A stretch of DNA of 64,000 nt from Tretioscincus oriximinensis (GCA_022410635.1 JAJVDF010000584.1:680085-744084); one strand, 5' to 3'; shown: positions 21,691 to 32,535, counted from the stretch's first letter. Numbers and translations are program-made. Notes: generated from the letters alone by a model not told the origin.

Positions 21691-21865
21691 GAAGTTCAAG
21701 GTCAACTGGTAAGAATGGATCTAATTTCTGAAAATAATATTTCAGAAGTTGACTATCACTTTACATTTGTATGAGTGATACTCATTAATTGTGAGTTGTC
21801 TAGGATTTTCAACAATCACCATATCTATGGGACTCTGACAGCGTCCTAAACTTGTTATCAAATCA

Positions 21866-22000
21866 TGGCCCTTTCCACATGGACTCTTAGCCTGGACTAT
21901 ATTTTGACATAGGGGGCTGCCATTCACATGCTAGTGTAGACTATTATATCCTGAACAAGGCATGCCATAGTTTACACTGACATGTAAACGGTAAGTCCCT
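21866..22000. mobile_element. MITE fragment related to 13003-13194
   Basis: Shares the block CACATGCTAGTGTAGACTAT and the opposing CATGCCATAGTTTACACTGA, so the internal hairpin is preserved. The outer ends are eroded. Confidence 0.5.
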
Positions 22001-22084
22001 TTTTGAATATTGCCCCCAAATAATGTTCAGTGCAGAAAGCCCCTCCCAACTCTACCCATGCATGTCCAGCAGTTACATCCTTAC

Positions 22085-22400
22085 TTTAGACTGTCTTCAG
22101 TCCTAAAGAATAGGATCTAATCCAGAAAAAGTCCAGGCTGAGTCCCACTCTTTGGAATTGAAAATGAACTGAAAATGAACTGAAAATGAATGAAGTAAAG
22201 ATTTGATTGCGGTATACATGCATAATGATAGTTAATTCAGATATTAGGCTCCAGAAACCGCAAATTTATTCGTTTGTATAACAATGTAGTGAGGCAATCA
22301 CAACATAAATTCAGTTTACAAGTGGATTATTGACCCAGTCTGGATGCAACCTAGTGTGTACTGGGTGGCATAAAAATCCAGAAAAATAAATTAATCTGCT
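22085..22400. repeat. Degenerate MITE arm and unclassified repeat, copy 3
   Basis: 22085-22120 holds GACTGTCTTCAGTCCTAAAG (hairpin MITE family). 22310-22360 holds the GGATTATTGACCCAGTCTGG block shared with 3510-3540. Between them is tandem GAACTGAAAAT (about 22160-22190). Confidence 0.4.
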
Positions 22401-22794
22401 GTTTGCAGCCTAACAAATAACCAAATCAGTCATTTAGTCATGTCCTCTTAGGCCATGGCATGGCTGCCCAATCTGCCCTCCGCTGTCGTCTGGGCCCTAC
22501 CCAAGCCCATGTTCATTGCCTCTGTAACATTAGCTACTCATCTGATCCTTTGCCCCTCCTTTCTCCTTTTGGCTTCAGTCTTTCTCTTCATTGGGGTCTT
22601 TTCTAGTNAAAGTTCTTTTCTTTTTACATCACCAAAGTATTTGAGCTTCAGCTTCTGTACTTGTCCTTTCAATGAACTAACAGAGTTTGTTTTCTTTAGT
22701 GTTGACTGATTTGATCTTGCAGTTCAAAAGACTCACCGGTCTTCTCCATTACCAGAAATCAGTCCTTAGCCTTTTATATCCTCCAACTCTTGCA

Positions 22795-22870
22795 GCCACA
22801 AATATTATGTATTTGTTAATTTATTTATATTTATATCCCACAATAAGAGCAAAGTACAAAATTGACATGC
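22795..22870 (-). mobile_element. L2-like LINE 3' tail fragment
   Basis: TTTATTTATATTTATATCCC corresponds to the complement of the tail and 3' end of L2-like elements. The fragment is about 75 bp, so the call is tentative. Confidence 0.35.
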
Positions 22871-22936
22871 TTAGAAACAGCAGTGCCTGGAAGTGCGAAG
22901 GAGAACATCAAACACTGGATTGCCAAAAGGATTTGC

Positions 22937-23165
22937 TCACCCACCCACAGAGGGGAATGGAGGTATGAGCAAAGGCCTCGTGTGCCTGCCATGGAGGAGC
23001 TCTGCTGGTCTCAGCTTCAGCCAACTTAGCTGTTTGAAAGCAAGAAATTGCAAGTAGATTAATAGGTAATATGGTGGGAAAGATAGATGTAAGGCTTTGG
23101 ACAAAAATAACCTGCAAGCTGCTCTAAGTCCCATTGGTGAGACTGGAGGGATATTAAAACCAGGT
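22937..23165 (+). mobile_element. Sauria-type SINE, decayed
   Basis: CCAACTTAGCTGTTTGAAAG, AAGAAATTGCAAGTAGAT, and the 3' end GCAAGCTGCTCTAAGTCCC with a TATTAAAACCAGG block follow the order of the full SINE at 14888. The head is mostly lost. Confidence 0.7.
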
Positions 23166-23439
23166 TCTCAAGTGCTCGTCTCCCCTTTAAATCTACCAGT
23201 GATGAACCTTCTACAAACATGTGAACCAAATAGCTGATGGCTCAAGCTACAGATGATCTTCAATCATCTGTTGTTTTCACTACCCACAGCAGTTTGGTGT
23301 CATGCCTTGTTTGGGCCTGGGTGACAAGAGGCCCGGGATGTAAAAGGCTTTCAAATCCAAGTTATGTCGAGAGATGGAGCCTGTAACCCGACTCTCTCAT
23401 TCCTGCCATATTTTCTACCACTCAGCCATGTGGTTATAT

Positions 23440-23660
23440 TTTGTTTGCTCTCCCTTGAAAGGAGGCAATGAAAGCGAAGTGGGGGGCTGGGGAGGGCTGT
23501 GCGGCTGGGATCCTTTTCACCTAATGAGGGAGAGACCGGTGCAACAAAACAGATGCCTTCCCCTTAATCTGGCCTGTTCCTCTGTAAACCTCCTCCGTGG
23601 CTTTGATGTCACCTCAGAGCATTCCATGTGTTTCCAATAAAGTGGGTTGTATTTTTGGGT
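23440..23660. other. Candidate conserved non-coding block
   Basis: Repeat-free stretch with CTTCCCCTTAATCTGGCC, TCTGTAAACCTCC and CTTTGATGTCACC, which resemble homeodomain, forkhead and TCF or CREB sites. No ORF support. Only comparative alignment can tell whether it is constrained. Confidence 0.2.
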
Positions 23661-24365
23661 GAAGGGTAAAATTACTGCCTCTGTTAGAAGCCGATCTCTG
23701 TGTGCTTTATCCTACTGATGCACTGGAAGCTGGTTTCAGAATTTTCAGTCCAGTGATCTGTAGGGTCTCAAAATGACTTCTTTCTGAAGAATCCTCATGG
23801 CTTTCCAGCAGTGTTGCAAAATAATGTTGCGGATCCGAGTGTGCAAGCATGTTTATCGATCGTCCATATGCATTCAGTCTCCTACTGTGAAGAAATTATT
23901 CTGTGGATTCTGTGCTGAAATTTAGGCCCAAAGGTAGAAAAGAAAGAGGGCAAGCCAGTGTTTTACTCTCCATACTCTGCCTTCAAGTCTATATTTCAAC
24001 TGCAATGAATAGCAATTCTGGACCCAGATTGGAATGAGGGTGGGGATTGGAAATCCAGTTCCTTCAAGGAACAACGTGAACAAATTAATCAACCATGGGG
24101 TATCTTGGGAGTTTAGGCCTGACACTGAACCTCACACAGATTCGCCACTTTTGTGTGGATGCACCGGGGCTGAAGAAAACTGTCAGAAAAAGATGTTGTC
24201 CTTGTTTTCATTTTGGCACAAAATGGCACTGCAGGAAACTACCTCCTCCCTGCAGAGTGGAAGAAACTGTCCCACATAAGAGGCTCTTCCTTTGGCAATG
24301 ATGCTGTAAAAGGGTCTGGAGCAGCGCCGGCCGCTGAGCGCTCCGCAAAGGGTTCGCTGACGGCA

Positions 24366-24371
24366 TGCATT

Positions 24372-24402
<31 letters not shown>

Positions 24403-24450
24403 GTACTTATATCCCGCCCTATACCCAAAGGTCTCAGGGCGGCCAACCAT
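24366..24450 (-). mobile_element. L2-like LINE 3' tail nested in the hAT element
   Basis: (TTTA)n tail followed by TATATCCCGCCCTATACCCA and GGTCTCAGGGCGGCC, the reverse complement of the L2-like 3' end. It is absent from the homologous position of the copy at 1056. Confidence 0.75.
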
Positions 24451-24543
24451 AGGGTTGCGCACATAGCTTTTGTTGCTAATGCGGCTCCCTTTCCGCATGG
24501 TTGCCTGCAAGTTGGCTGCTGGGACAGGGGGCAGCACTGGTAG

Positions 24544-25065
24544 CCAAGTATNAATGGTAATAAAAATATAAAATATATTCAGTTATACATCATTATGACT
24601 TCAACAAGTTTGTTGTTCCAAGAGGTATTAATGTAGGAGGTACACATATACTCTGGAATCTGCCTCTTGTTACCAATTGTATGTTTAATCGTATAAAGTA
24701 ATTTGTCCGTACAAGCCACTGAGGAAGACCTTTGTGTCGAAACGCGTTTGGCAGACNGCGGAGCTGTGATACTATATTACCGGACCATTCGTCCCTCCAN
24801 TCTACATTTGGACTTTTTTTCCATTTTATTATCCCCCTACATTGCGGACTTTTTACTCCATTTATATTGATAGGTTTTTATGTATTGATTCATTGGCTTT
24901 TGTATATGGCCATTGTTTATATTTTATATAACTGAATATATTTTATATTTTTATTACNATTCATACTTGGCTGATTCTGTTGTTTTTGGTTCTCACCTTT
25001 GTTTGGGAGACTGTTCTGTTTGTTGTTCCCTATATTCTTCCCATTTGGGATTTGGTTGCTTAGTA
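24544..25065 (+). mobile_element. Penelope-like element insertion with inverted 5' segment
   Basis: Flanked by a perfect 13-bp duplication GCAGCACTGGTAG (24531-24543, 25066-25078). The first about 44 bp are an inverted copy of 24927-24972 (AAAAATATAAAATATATTCA in the left arm). The remainder is a forward unit with a hammerhead motif at 24706-24762. No reverse-transcriptase or GIY-YIG coding remains, so it is a terminal fragment mobilised in trans or truncated at insertion. Confidence 0.7.
24706..24762 (+). ncRNA. Hammerhead ribozyme motif of a Penelope-like element
   Basis: Core parts in order: CTGAGGA at 24719-24725 (consensus CUGANGA), stem II GAC/GTC (24727-24729 with 24736-24738, one unpaired A before it), GAAA at 24739-24742, minimal stem III A24742-C24743 with G24746-T24747 over a GC loop, and T24748 as the cleavage-site base. 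Stem I is formed by GCCA (24715-24718) with TGGC (24749-24752), then an internal loop, then TCCG (24706-24709) with CGGA (24759-24762). This bipartite stem I and very short stem III match the known Penelope-like hammerheads. The weak stem II may limit activity. Confidence 0.65.
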
Positions 25066-25494
25066 GCAGCACTGGTAGCACCATGTTAGTGGAGCAGAGG
25101 GCGGAGTCCCCTAACATAGCGACTCCCATGCGGAAAGGGAGCTAAATTACCTAAAAGCGCGCCGTCAGCGAACCCTTTGCGGAGCGCTCAGCAGCTGGCG
25201 CTGGTCTGGAGTATTCTATGGAAAACAAGGATGAGGAAACAGACATCTTCTTCTATGACCATAAGTAACCCAGAAAGATATGCAGAAACACAATNTTCAC
25301 CAAGGGTTTAGGGATTACTGAGGTATCTTCAAAGATTGTGGTAAAGTCTAAATAGTGCAATTAGAGTTAACTTTAATTGGTTACTTTTTGTAGTTGTTTT
25401 GTATATCCTGATGATGTCAATGAAATATTTCTTGAGTTTTTTGGGCAGTGTACATAAAATGCTAAAAGATATTGAAAATCTCTTTTTTTTAGTT

Positions 25495-25707
25495 TGGTGC
25501 TATGGTTAAAGTGCTGGACTCTTTTCTGTTTCGATTCCACACTCCTCCATGAAACCAGCTGGGTGATCTTGGGCCAATCACAGTTCTTTAGAAGTCTCAC
25601 AGCCCTGCCTACATCATGGGGTGACTTGTGGAAAAAGCAACAAAAGCTATGTTTGCCGCCCTTCAGGTATAGGCAGAGTATAAGTATAAATAAATAAAAT
25701 TAAATGT
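25495..25707 (+). mobile_element. Sauria-type SINE (second subfamily)
   Basis: Head with GGTTAAAGTGCTGGACTC (box A side) and TTTCGATTCC (box B), then ACCAGCTGGGTGATCTTGGG and CCAATCACAGTTC, ending GTATAAGTATAAATAAATAA. The order is that of a Squamate tRNA-derived SINE with an AAAT tail. Confidence 0.8.
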
Positions 25708-25709
25708 TT

Positions 25710-27125
25710 TGTTCTCCCAGAGACATTGAATATTTCTAGGTAAACAAAGCCCCGCTCCCACATGATGTGTTAAAAAACCCAATGGCATTAAGTTCCAAAA
25801 TATCTCAACATTATTAGAAAACCTTCGACCTACATGGTACAGACGAGCCAAGTAACCAGGAAGTAACCCTGAGCATGATCAGTATTTGATTCCGACTGAC
25901 TAAATCAGGAAGTGTATGCAATTCTCATTCTCCTGTGCTGGTGATGTCTCTCGAGATCCTGCCTTCTTCTGTTAATTTAGCGGGCACACAAAGGCTTGGA
26001 ATGCATCCCTGATACATTGTGATGCATTTCGAAACCTCTGTTTGCATGTTTGGCGGAAGAATCACGATCTTGGAACATCCTGGTAGGAAAACCTTGTATG
26101 GAGAGGGACAAAACTGCTTTCAGATAGACCCTTCTGTGAGCCAAGAGACAACACTGGTAATCAGTTCTATCCCCACCCAACTTCTGTGTTACTTTTCCCA
26201 GAGTGGGAGCAGCAGTAAAGTGAGAGAAAGAAATTGCATTCTGCTCTGAACTGTAGATGACCTCCTTGACATTGAGAGCGCAGCTGCATGGCAAAAACCT
26301 CTAGGCACGATGTCCNACTTCTTCCCGTGAAAATGGAGATTTTGCTAGCCTTGACTATGCATCTGGAGAAGATCTGCAATAGGAAAGGAACCTCCTATTG
26401 CATATCTTTTCTGTCTACATAGTGAAATATAGGTGTCCTCCAGGTTAAGGTTGCCTGGATCCCTGTCGTGTGTCCTCCCTTGCGATGATACGATCAGCAT
26501 GAGGGGAGCCAGCCAACAGGGCTGCACAGATGAGTCTTCTTTCTTCCTTCTCATCACTACGCACCAGTTCCTTGCATTTCCAGAGGAAGCTATGGTCCCT
26601 GATTCCCCCTCCCTTTTCTGCTTGAGAACTGCAGATTTCTCACCCTTTCCCCCCTCCGTGTGGTTGCACCCTGAGTAGATATATGAGCTGTGGGTGAGGG
26701 GGGAGAGTTGGGGTGTGAGGGAAGGGCTGAACAGAGTTCATTGTAGGAAGTCCACCTGGAAACCTCATGGCTGTGACTGACAATTCTCCCTTTACTGCTG
26801 TGGGGCCTTGGAAATGTGTCCGAGACATGGGCTGTTTCCTTAACAACCACTTCAGGTTACAGAGTGGACTGTGGACCTGTCTTCTGCATGCCAGTGAGAG
26901 AACAATTACGTCTACCCTTCCAAGTACAATAATGTTTGCATTAGATGAAGTTACATATTGAAACAGGGTATGAAAATGCTACCCAAACTTGATCACAAGG
27001 TAGAACTTAACAGTGCAATCTATCACCGCATTACTGTACCTGTTCTAAACTTATGAGGGAATATGGAATTCACATCCTATTTTTTGCCCTATGGATTTTG
27101 CCAAATTATGATTTGGTCTTTTGCA
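25710..27125. other. No recognised feature apart from a short repeat
   Basis: 25870-25890 has the GAGCATGATCAGTATTTGAT unit also seen near 9.6 kb. The rest shows no repeat I can name. Overlapping frames of 60-105 codons on both strands around 26.0-26.8 kb lack domains. Confidence 0.35.
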
Positions 27126-27129
27126 GACC

Positions 27130-27335
27130 TGAACATCTCAGAGTGGCCAACAATTTAAACAACAATACAAAAATTGACAAATTAAAAACAGTATAAAACA
27201 GTATCTAAAAGTGGGAAGAAACATGATATTTCTTCATCCAAAGGCCAGGTGAAAGAGGTACCCCAATTCCTCTGAACTATTTTCAGAGAATGTGAAGTTG
27301 AGTAGTGCCATATTCCAAGTATGTTCAGATTTTCT
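27130..27335 (-). mobile_element. L2-like LINE 3' UTR fragment
   Basis: Contains CAATACAAAAATTGACAAAT, AACAGTATAAAACAGTATCT and CATCCAAAGGCCAGGTGAAA, which correspond to the complement of the T-rich 3' UTR seen at 32577-32640 and to its upstream coding end. Confidence 0.5.
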
Positions 27336-27784
27336 GGTAGAGAAAAATACCCTACAGAGCAAGCTGGTCAAGGCAAGGGGAGACCGAAATCAAGAAAGAT
27401 GCCTTTACTAACTTGGTAGCAAACAAAATAATCCATTTCAAACTGCAGTTCTACCCTACCCACACACATTGTGTGAGCCAGCTTGGTCCCAGCTTGGTCT
27501 GGAGCCAACACGTTTGCTAAAGAAGCAAGACTTTGTTATGTCATGTGAAAAGTGGGCAGGTCTCTATGTGCTTATTGCTGCCTCCACACAGAGGAGTCAA
27601 TCACGGCTTCCCCCAAAGACCTGTGGAAACAGCCTGACTTCGCTTGGCCCCTAGGAGGTTGGTGACACCTTGCAGCTATTTTGTGACCATTTTGTAACTG
27701 CAGGCTGCCCAATCCAAGCATTCACAGTGACCATGAATGCAGTTTGAGAGAAAAACCTGGTTGCAACGTTGCATCTAGATACAC

Positions 27785-28047
27785 CTCAGTAACGATTGTA
27801 TTATTTGGTGATTTTCATACCCTGCTTTTCTCGACCCAAAGGGAATTAAAGTGGCTTACATTACCTTCTGTTTTTTCTCTTCACAATAGACACCTTGTGA
27901 AGTAGGTGGGGCTGAGAGAGCTCCGAAGAACTGCGACTAGCCCAAGGTTACTCAGCTGGTTTTTTTGTGGAGAAGTGCAGAATTGAACTGGGAGACTTTC
28001 AGGTAAGAGTCTGACCACTCTTAACCACTACACCAGACTGGAACACT
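27785..28047 (-). mobile_element. Sauria-type SINE
   Basis: Reverse complement of a SINE: CATACCCTGCTTTTCTCGAC, AGTAGGTGGGGCTGAGAGAG, GCCCAAGGTTACTCAGCTGG, and the tRNA-like head as CTTAACCACTACACCAG at the right end. Nearly full length. Confidence 0.85.
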
Positions 28048-28049
28048 GA

Positions 28050-29090
28050 GTATTTTGTAGGCACAATTTCCATTTTAGAGTGTTTTGTAGACTCAGGAAG
28101 CCAGAACTCATGCAAACATTGATTTTGTCTATTTTGCATTTGATAATTCATATTTTATTTTCGTAAGAAATGGCTCTTTAATAATTGGGAATACAGTTAT
28201 ATTCACCTATGGAAAATAGAGTCCTATGGAGCTGTGGCAATGCAAGGCATTGATATGAGATGTCTTAATAGAAATGTTTAAAAAAGCTGGNTTTTTTTCC
28301 TTCTGGCAGAATTACATGTCGCCTGTTTCTAAAACCTTTTCCCTGACCCTCTTCCCCATAGTTCATTTGCCCTTTCATACTTATAAATAATCTCTCATTA
28401 ACAGAATTGCCTGAGGAGAAAGAAGGGGGAGAGAAGAGATGTACTTTTCTTCTTCAGTCATAAACAAATGAAGTTGAATTTATTAGTCTTCTTCCCTGAA
28501 GCAGTTCTTTATAGCTAGCGCACCTACCTGAAAACGATATGGTGCAAGTTTCTACAGGGTTGCCGAAGCAAAGAGGAAAATATTTAAGAAGGACAGTGAT
28601 TATGCCATGTTGATTATTGTCTGAAGGAGGGATTTGATCTAAGGCCGTATCCTAGTCACAGCAGGCTTGGACCTGTCTGTTCGCCGCTACAAAATCCCAC
28701 CTTTGAAATGGAGTCAATGGGGAATAATAAACTACAGTAATTCCCTGCTTGTTCCTTGGGTTACGGTTTGCAGTTCTGCGCATTTGCTTCTGAGGGGTTT
28801 CGGCTGGTGTGCGTGTGAAAGGCTGAAACTGTCCTTTTCTTGCTGTTTCCAAAGCAGAATGACACCAAATCTCATGTATTCTTGAGTTTGAAAATGAAAA
28901 GAAGCCATTTCTTGCATTTATTTCCTCTTGTCCAGAGGTCATTGGTCAGCTCACTACGTTTTGGTGCCATTTTGTGGGTAATTTTAGAAATATCAGTGTC
29001 AGCCATAACAGGAGGAGGGAATCCAGGAGTTTGCTTTTGGGGGTGCTGAGTAAAGATGGACAACAAAGGACCTTGGAGGAGTAATTGGAG
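28050..29090. other. No recognised feature
   Basis: About 1 kb of mixed sequence. Overlapping frames around 28.65-29.05 kb on both strands show no domain. Confidence 0.35.
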
Positions 29091-29098
29091 ATGACGTC

Positions 29099-29594
29099 CA
29101 GGGCTGGATTTGGGGTATATGATGCCTCTGGGCTGCAAAACCTTTTACGCCCTCCCCCGAACACTTCCGGACGGGACAGGAAGTGGTGTCATTTCTGGGG
29201 CGGGACAGGAAGTGACATCACTCCGGGGCCCATTCCTGGAAGCAGATTCCGGAAGTGACATCGTTTGCCCTATGCTCTCGGTCTTCCACTCTCAGCTGCC
29301 TATGCAGGGGCTGCAGTAGCAGCCTGAGGCAGAGAGTAAAGCAGCACACAGACAGACAGGTGGCAGCGCATGCAGAGCAACAGAGCAACAATACAATGGT
29401 GCATGGCGGCGGTGGTTCGTGGTGGTGTCTAACACATGTGCAGTACATGTCTGTTGCTGTTGGGACATGCCCAGTAGACGCAACTGGAGACATTTACATT
29501 TAAACTGCTGGCAATTTGCTGCCCCCAATAAATGGCCACCAACCTGCTGCCCAGGGCTTTAGCCCTTGTAGCCCCTGCCCAAGATCCGGCTCTG
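29099..29594. mobile_element. hAT-type non-autonomous element
   Basis: Left end CAGGGCTGGATTTGGGG, right end CCCAAGATCCGGCTCTG, flanked by an 8-bp duplication with one mismatch, ATGACGTC (29091-29098) and ATGACTTC (29595-29602). The interior is GC-rich with tandem GGACAGGAAGTG units near 29170-29250. Frames within it (up to 91 codons) are not transposase-like. Confidence 0.75.
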
Positions 29595-29869
29595 ATGACT
29601 TCCCTTAAGTCAGAATGGAGACAGGAGAAGCCATGGCAAACTGCCAAGAGTTCTGAATCAGGCCTCCACATCTCGATTTTCTGCACAGAGGTGAGTTGCC
29701 CACGTACATAGAATATAGAATATTCATACTTCTGATGANTGTGTACATTTGGTAATTTGGACTTCTGTGAAGTTTGGCTGTTTTAAAGGAAGCAGCAGGA
29801 GACATGTGGGTGCCCTATAACCATGCTGGTGCCCACTTGGCTGTTCCATGATGATGATGATGATGAGAA

Positions 29870-30090
29870 GAAAAGGAGTCGTCATCAGTTTTCATGCCCT
29901 GCTTTTCTCATCCCGAAGGAAATCAAAGTAGTTTATGTAACCTTCTGTTCTTCTCTTCATAATAGATACCTTATGAAATAGGTGGGACTGAGAGAGCTCC
30001 AAAGAACTGTGACTAGCCCAAGATCACCCAGCTGGTTATTGTGGAGGCGTGCAGAATAGAAGTGGGAGATAAGAGACTGGCACTCTTTTT
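29870..30090 (-). mobile_element. Sauria-type SINE
   Basis: CATGCCCTGCTTTTCTCATC, AATAGGTGGGACTGAGAGAG and AGCCCAAGATCACCCAGCTGG follow the order of the SINE at 27785. The box A/B head is eroded. A detached head-like piece, ACCACTACACCAG, occurs at 30898-30912. Confidence 0.75.
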
Positions 30091-30180
30091 TTTTTCACTG
30101 AATTAAATTTTTTTGTATTTAAAAGTCTCTAAAAACAGAAGTATCTAAAAGTCCCCAAAACTTCAAATGATACTCAGACA

Positions 30181-30395
30181 CAGGGCTTTTTTTGTGGCGG
30201 AACGCACCGGAACGCAGTACTGGCACCTTTTCTTTAGGCGGGTGGGGCCACCACCACCCGCCCCCGCCCTCCTAAATAAAAGGTGCCGGTACTGCGGAGT
30301 TTAGGCGGGCGGGGGGCGGGGGGGTNCNGNGGAGNNTAGNNGGGCGGGGGCGCCCCCCGCTAACGCCCCCCCCGCCCCCCCGGTACTAGTTACTG
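30181..30395. mobile_element. Partial hAT-type element with GC-rich core
   Basis: Starts CAGGGCTTTTTTTGTGGCGG like the element at 8726 and continues into G/C-rich tandem sequence containing several Ns. The right terminus AAAAAGCACTG is missing. Confidence 0.6.
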
Positions 30396-30659
30396 CAGCA
30401 TGAACATAGTAATCCAGATAAGAGCCTATGGAGTTGTGGTAGTACAACCAGAAATGTACTAGAATATCCAGACATATTTTGACCTGGTATTTCTTAGGTC
30501 TTTCTTAGTGGCCAGAAAGCCTAACTACCATCCCCATATAAGAAAATATGAGTGGATACTAATAACAACATTTAACAGAATCATAAAACTTATTTATGAC
30601 AAACACACACAAATATATGGAAAAACACGTATATGAAACCTTCCCAATGGAGATTGGAA

Positions 30660-30890
30660 AAAAACGGATCAACTAGTTGATGTAGCAGTCAAAAGTAAGC
30701 ATATAACAACAGTAATAAAATACCATTTATAACAACCAACCATTATTGACCTTATTATTTTTAATTTGTGTGGAAGTATTAGCTAATGATATCAGAAACA
30801 AAAATGAAATCAGTGGATATAATATTGGCTCTTCGCAAATAAAAATANGTTTATAGGCGGATGATGCTTTACTATTAGTCTCAAACCCTG
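30660..30890 (+). mobile_element. L1 LINE reverse-transcriptase fragment
   Basis: In one + frame around 30740-30890 the peptide reads LICVEVLANDIRNKNEISGY, then IGSSQIKI and ADDALLL. This matches L1 ORF2 in the region just before and at the (F/Y)ADD catalytic motif. One stop and one N interrupt the frame. No flanking L1 UTR is seen, so it is an internal relic. Confidence 0.65.
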
Positions 30891-31002
30891 GCATTATAAC
30901 CACTACACCAGTCTTAGCCCTTAACAAGAGAACGCCTTTCAATGATAGGATGCCTTCAGCTTGGGATTTTTTTTTTTAAAAAAATGGATCTGTAACTTAG
31001 CC

Positions 31003-31416
31003 TATGTGCACACAATGTTTTTCTACCTTGTTTGTAGTGCAATCAGGATGTCCCGGGCCCAAGTGCTAAGTGTTTTTCAGTAGTAGACCCGCAATAAATG
31101 CCTTTTTTCCTGGAATAAACTATGGCTCAGATATTCAGGCATCGTTCCAGAGACCCCCTGTATTTTCACAACTGTATGCGTATGAACAAATTAGACACGA
31201 GATGCTAAAACAATTAAGAACACAGCAGTTATTTCTGTTGGCTGTTGCAAGTAAAAAAGAAAATTCTCGCACTGCACTATGATGAGATCAATGAGTGATG
31301 TTACGGAACTGGGGCATCGGTCACAGAATACGCATGTTTGGTGTGCAAGGACTCACAATGGTTATATTCCAGATTATAGCATTGTAGTGGTTTTTAAGTC
31401 GTGGCGTGCACATAGC
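31003..31416 (+). repeat. Unclassified 0.4-kb repeat, copy A
   Basis: Short inverted termini CTATGTGCAC (from about 31001) and GTGCACATAG (ending 31416). Interior blocks GCAATCAGGATGTCC, GACCCGCAATAAATGCC and TTCCAGATTATAGCATTGTA recur at 55155-55545 and, inverted, at 61545-62030. A non-autonomous DNA element is likely, since termini are inverted and no ORF is conserved. Confidence 0.6.
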
Positions 31417-31419
31417 CAT

Positions 31420-32530
31420 AGATGAGGAAGAGAAGTGAGTCTTAGGCACTTATTTTTAAAACTCTGTGGCACACATTTTAAGGCTTTTGTGAATAGGGAG
31501 ACCCTCATTAAAGGGGCACTCAAAATTAGCCATATCTAATCACACCCTAAGTGTGGGGAAAGAATGAGAAACATCAAAAAATTAAATCCACCTATAATAT
31601 AATTGTATCAAATGTGGCCTGAGAAAGCCATGGCTTTCTCTCTTTGAACAAGCGTATTGGGCTTTATTGCAAAGGTGTGGCATAGGCAATGTATACTCCC
31701 CCCCCCCCAGTGAATGAGTCCACAATTTGCACGCCTTGTTTCCTTTTGCTTGCTCCAGCAACAGTGATCCTATGCACAAAGGAGGCTGACAGGGTGTACA
31801 ATTACTCTAATAATGCAAATTGGATCAAGAGAACCTTCTGGGTGTTTCAGAATGAGTTGCTTGTCATCCATCCATCCCTTAAGAAGCATACTGGAATGCC
31901 TTATGAATAGGGTGGCCATTGTGTTAGCCCACAAATCCAAGTCACCTTGACCCCGTTACAGCAATATAAAAAACCCTCCCTTTCTGGTTGATGTAACTCA
32001 CTGCACGATCGTTACTGTTGCTACTTAACAGTTTTCTCTAAAATCCCAATTCACGAATCAGAAGCCCTACGGTCTTCCGTTCTCTAATGTCTTTATTCTA
32101 TTCTATTTCATTTTGCTTCTCCTGAAGGACTGCATTTGAGCACTGCACTCCTGCATTACTTGCTAATGACCTCTGCTGAGCCTAAGACAGTATCCCCTGG
32201 GGGGCTCTGGGGAGGGAGGGAGGGGGAGGGTCCAAATCTGGCAGCAATTACAGGAGGGAAAGTTAACTCCCCTCCCCAGTTGCTTCAAACATCAATGTGT
32301 CAAAACAAAGAGCTGAAACATTTCAAACGCCAAATTCAAAATGTCACCAGCAATAAGGACCTACACTTTCAAAACATACACTGCAGCCCTTTTATCTTTT
32401 TTCCAGCATTTTAGCTCAAATTTGACTTTCATTAGGCCCACAACATTTAATTTTAAATTTAAGAAAAATAAGACAAAATTCCATCAGATTTAAATTGAAG
32501 AGGAAGCCATCGCCCCTATTTGTTACTTAC
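31420..32530. other. No recognised feature
   Basis: Includes a C-rich run near 31700 and a purine-rich GGGAGG run near 32205-32230. No assignable gene or repeat. Confidence 0.35.
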
Positions 32531-32535
32531 TGAGA

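Larger units (their letters stand above)
24321..25202. mobile_element. hAT-type element carrying nested L2 and Penelope-like insertions
   Basis: Terminal inverted repeats of about 40 bp (24321-24363 and 25161-25202, left end beginning GCAGCGCCGGCCGCTGAGCG) are flanked by a perfect 8-bp duplication GGTCTGGA at 24313-24320 and 25203-25210. A second inverted pair, CGGCTCCCTTTCCGCATGG (24482-24500), mirrors CCATGCGGAAAGGGAGC (25126-25142). Removing the nested L2 tail and Penelope-like insert leaves a MITE of roughly 300 bp matching the fragment at 1056-1178. Confidence 0.85.

Noticed and set aside
25407..25430. CTGATGA followed by GAAA
   Set aside because: No stem II can form in the seven bases between, and no stem I is visible.
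28652..29528. Cluster of overlapping frames around a GC-rich patch
   Set aside because: The GC-rich part is the hAT-type element 29099-29594; frames are not transposase-like.
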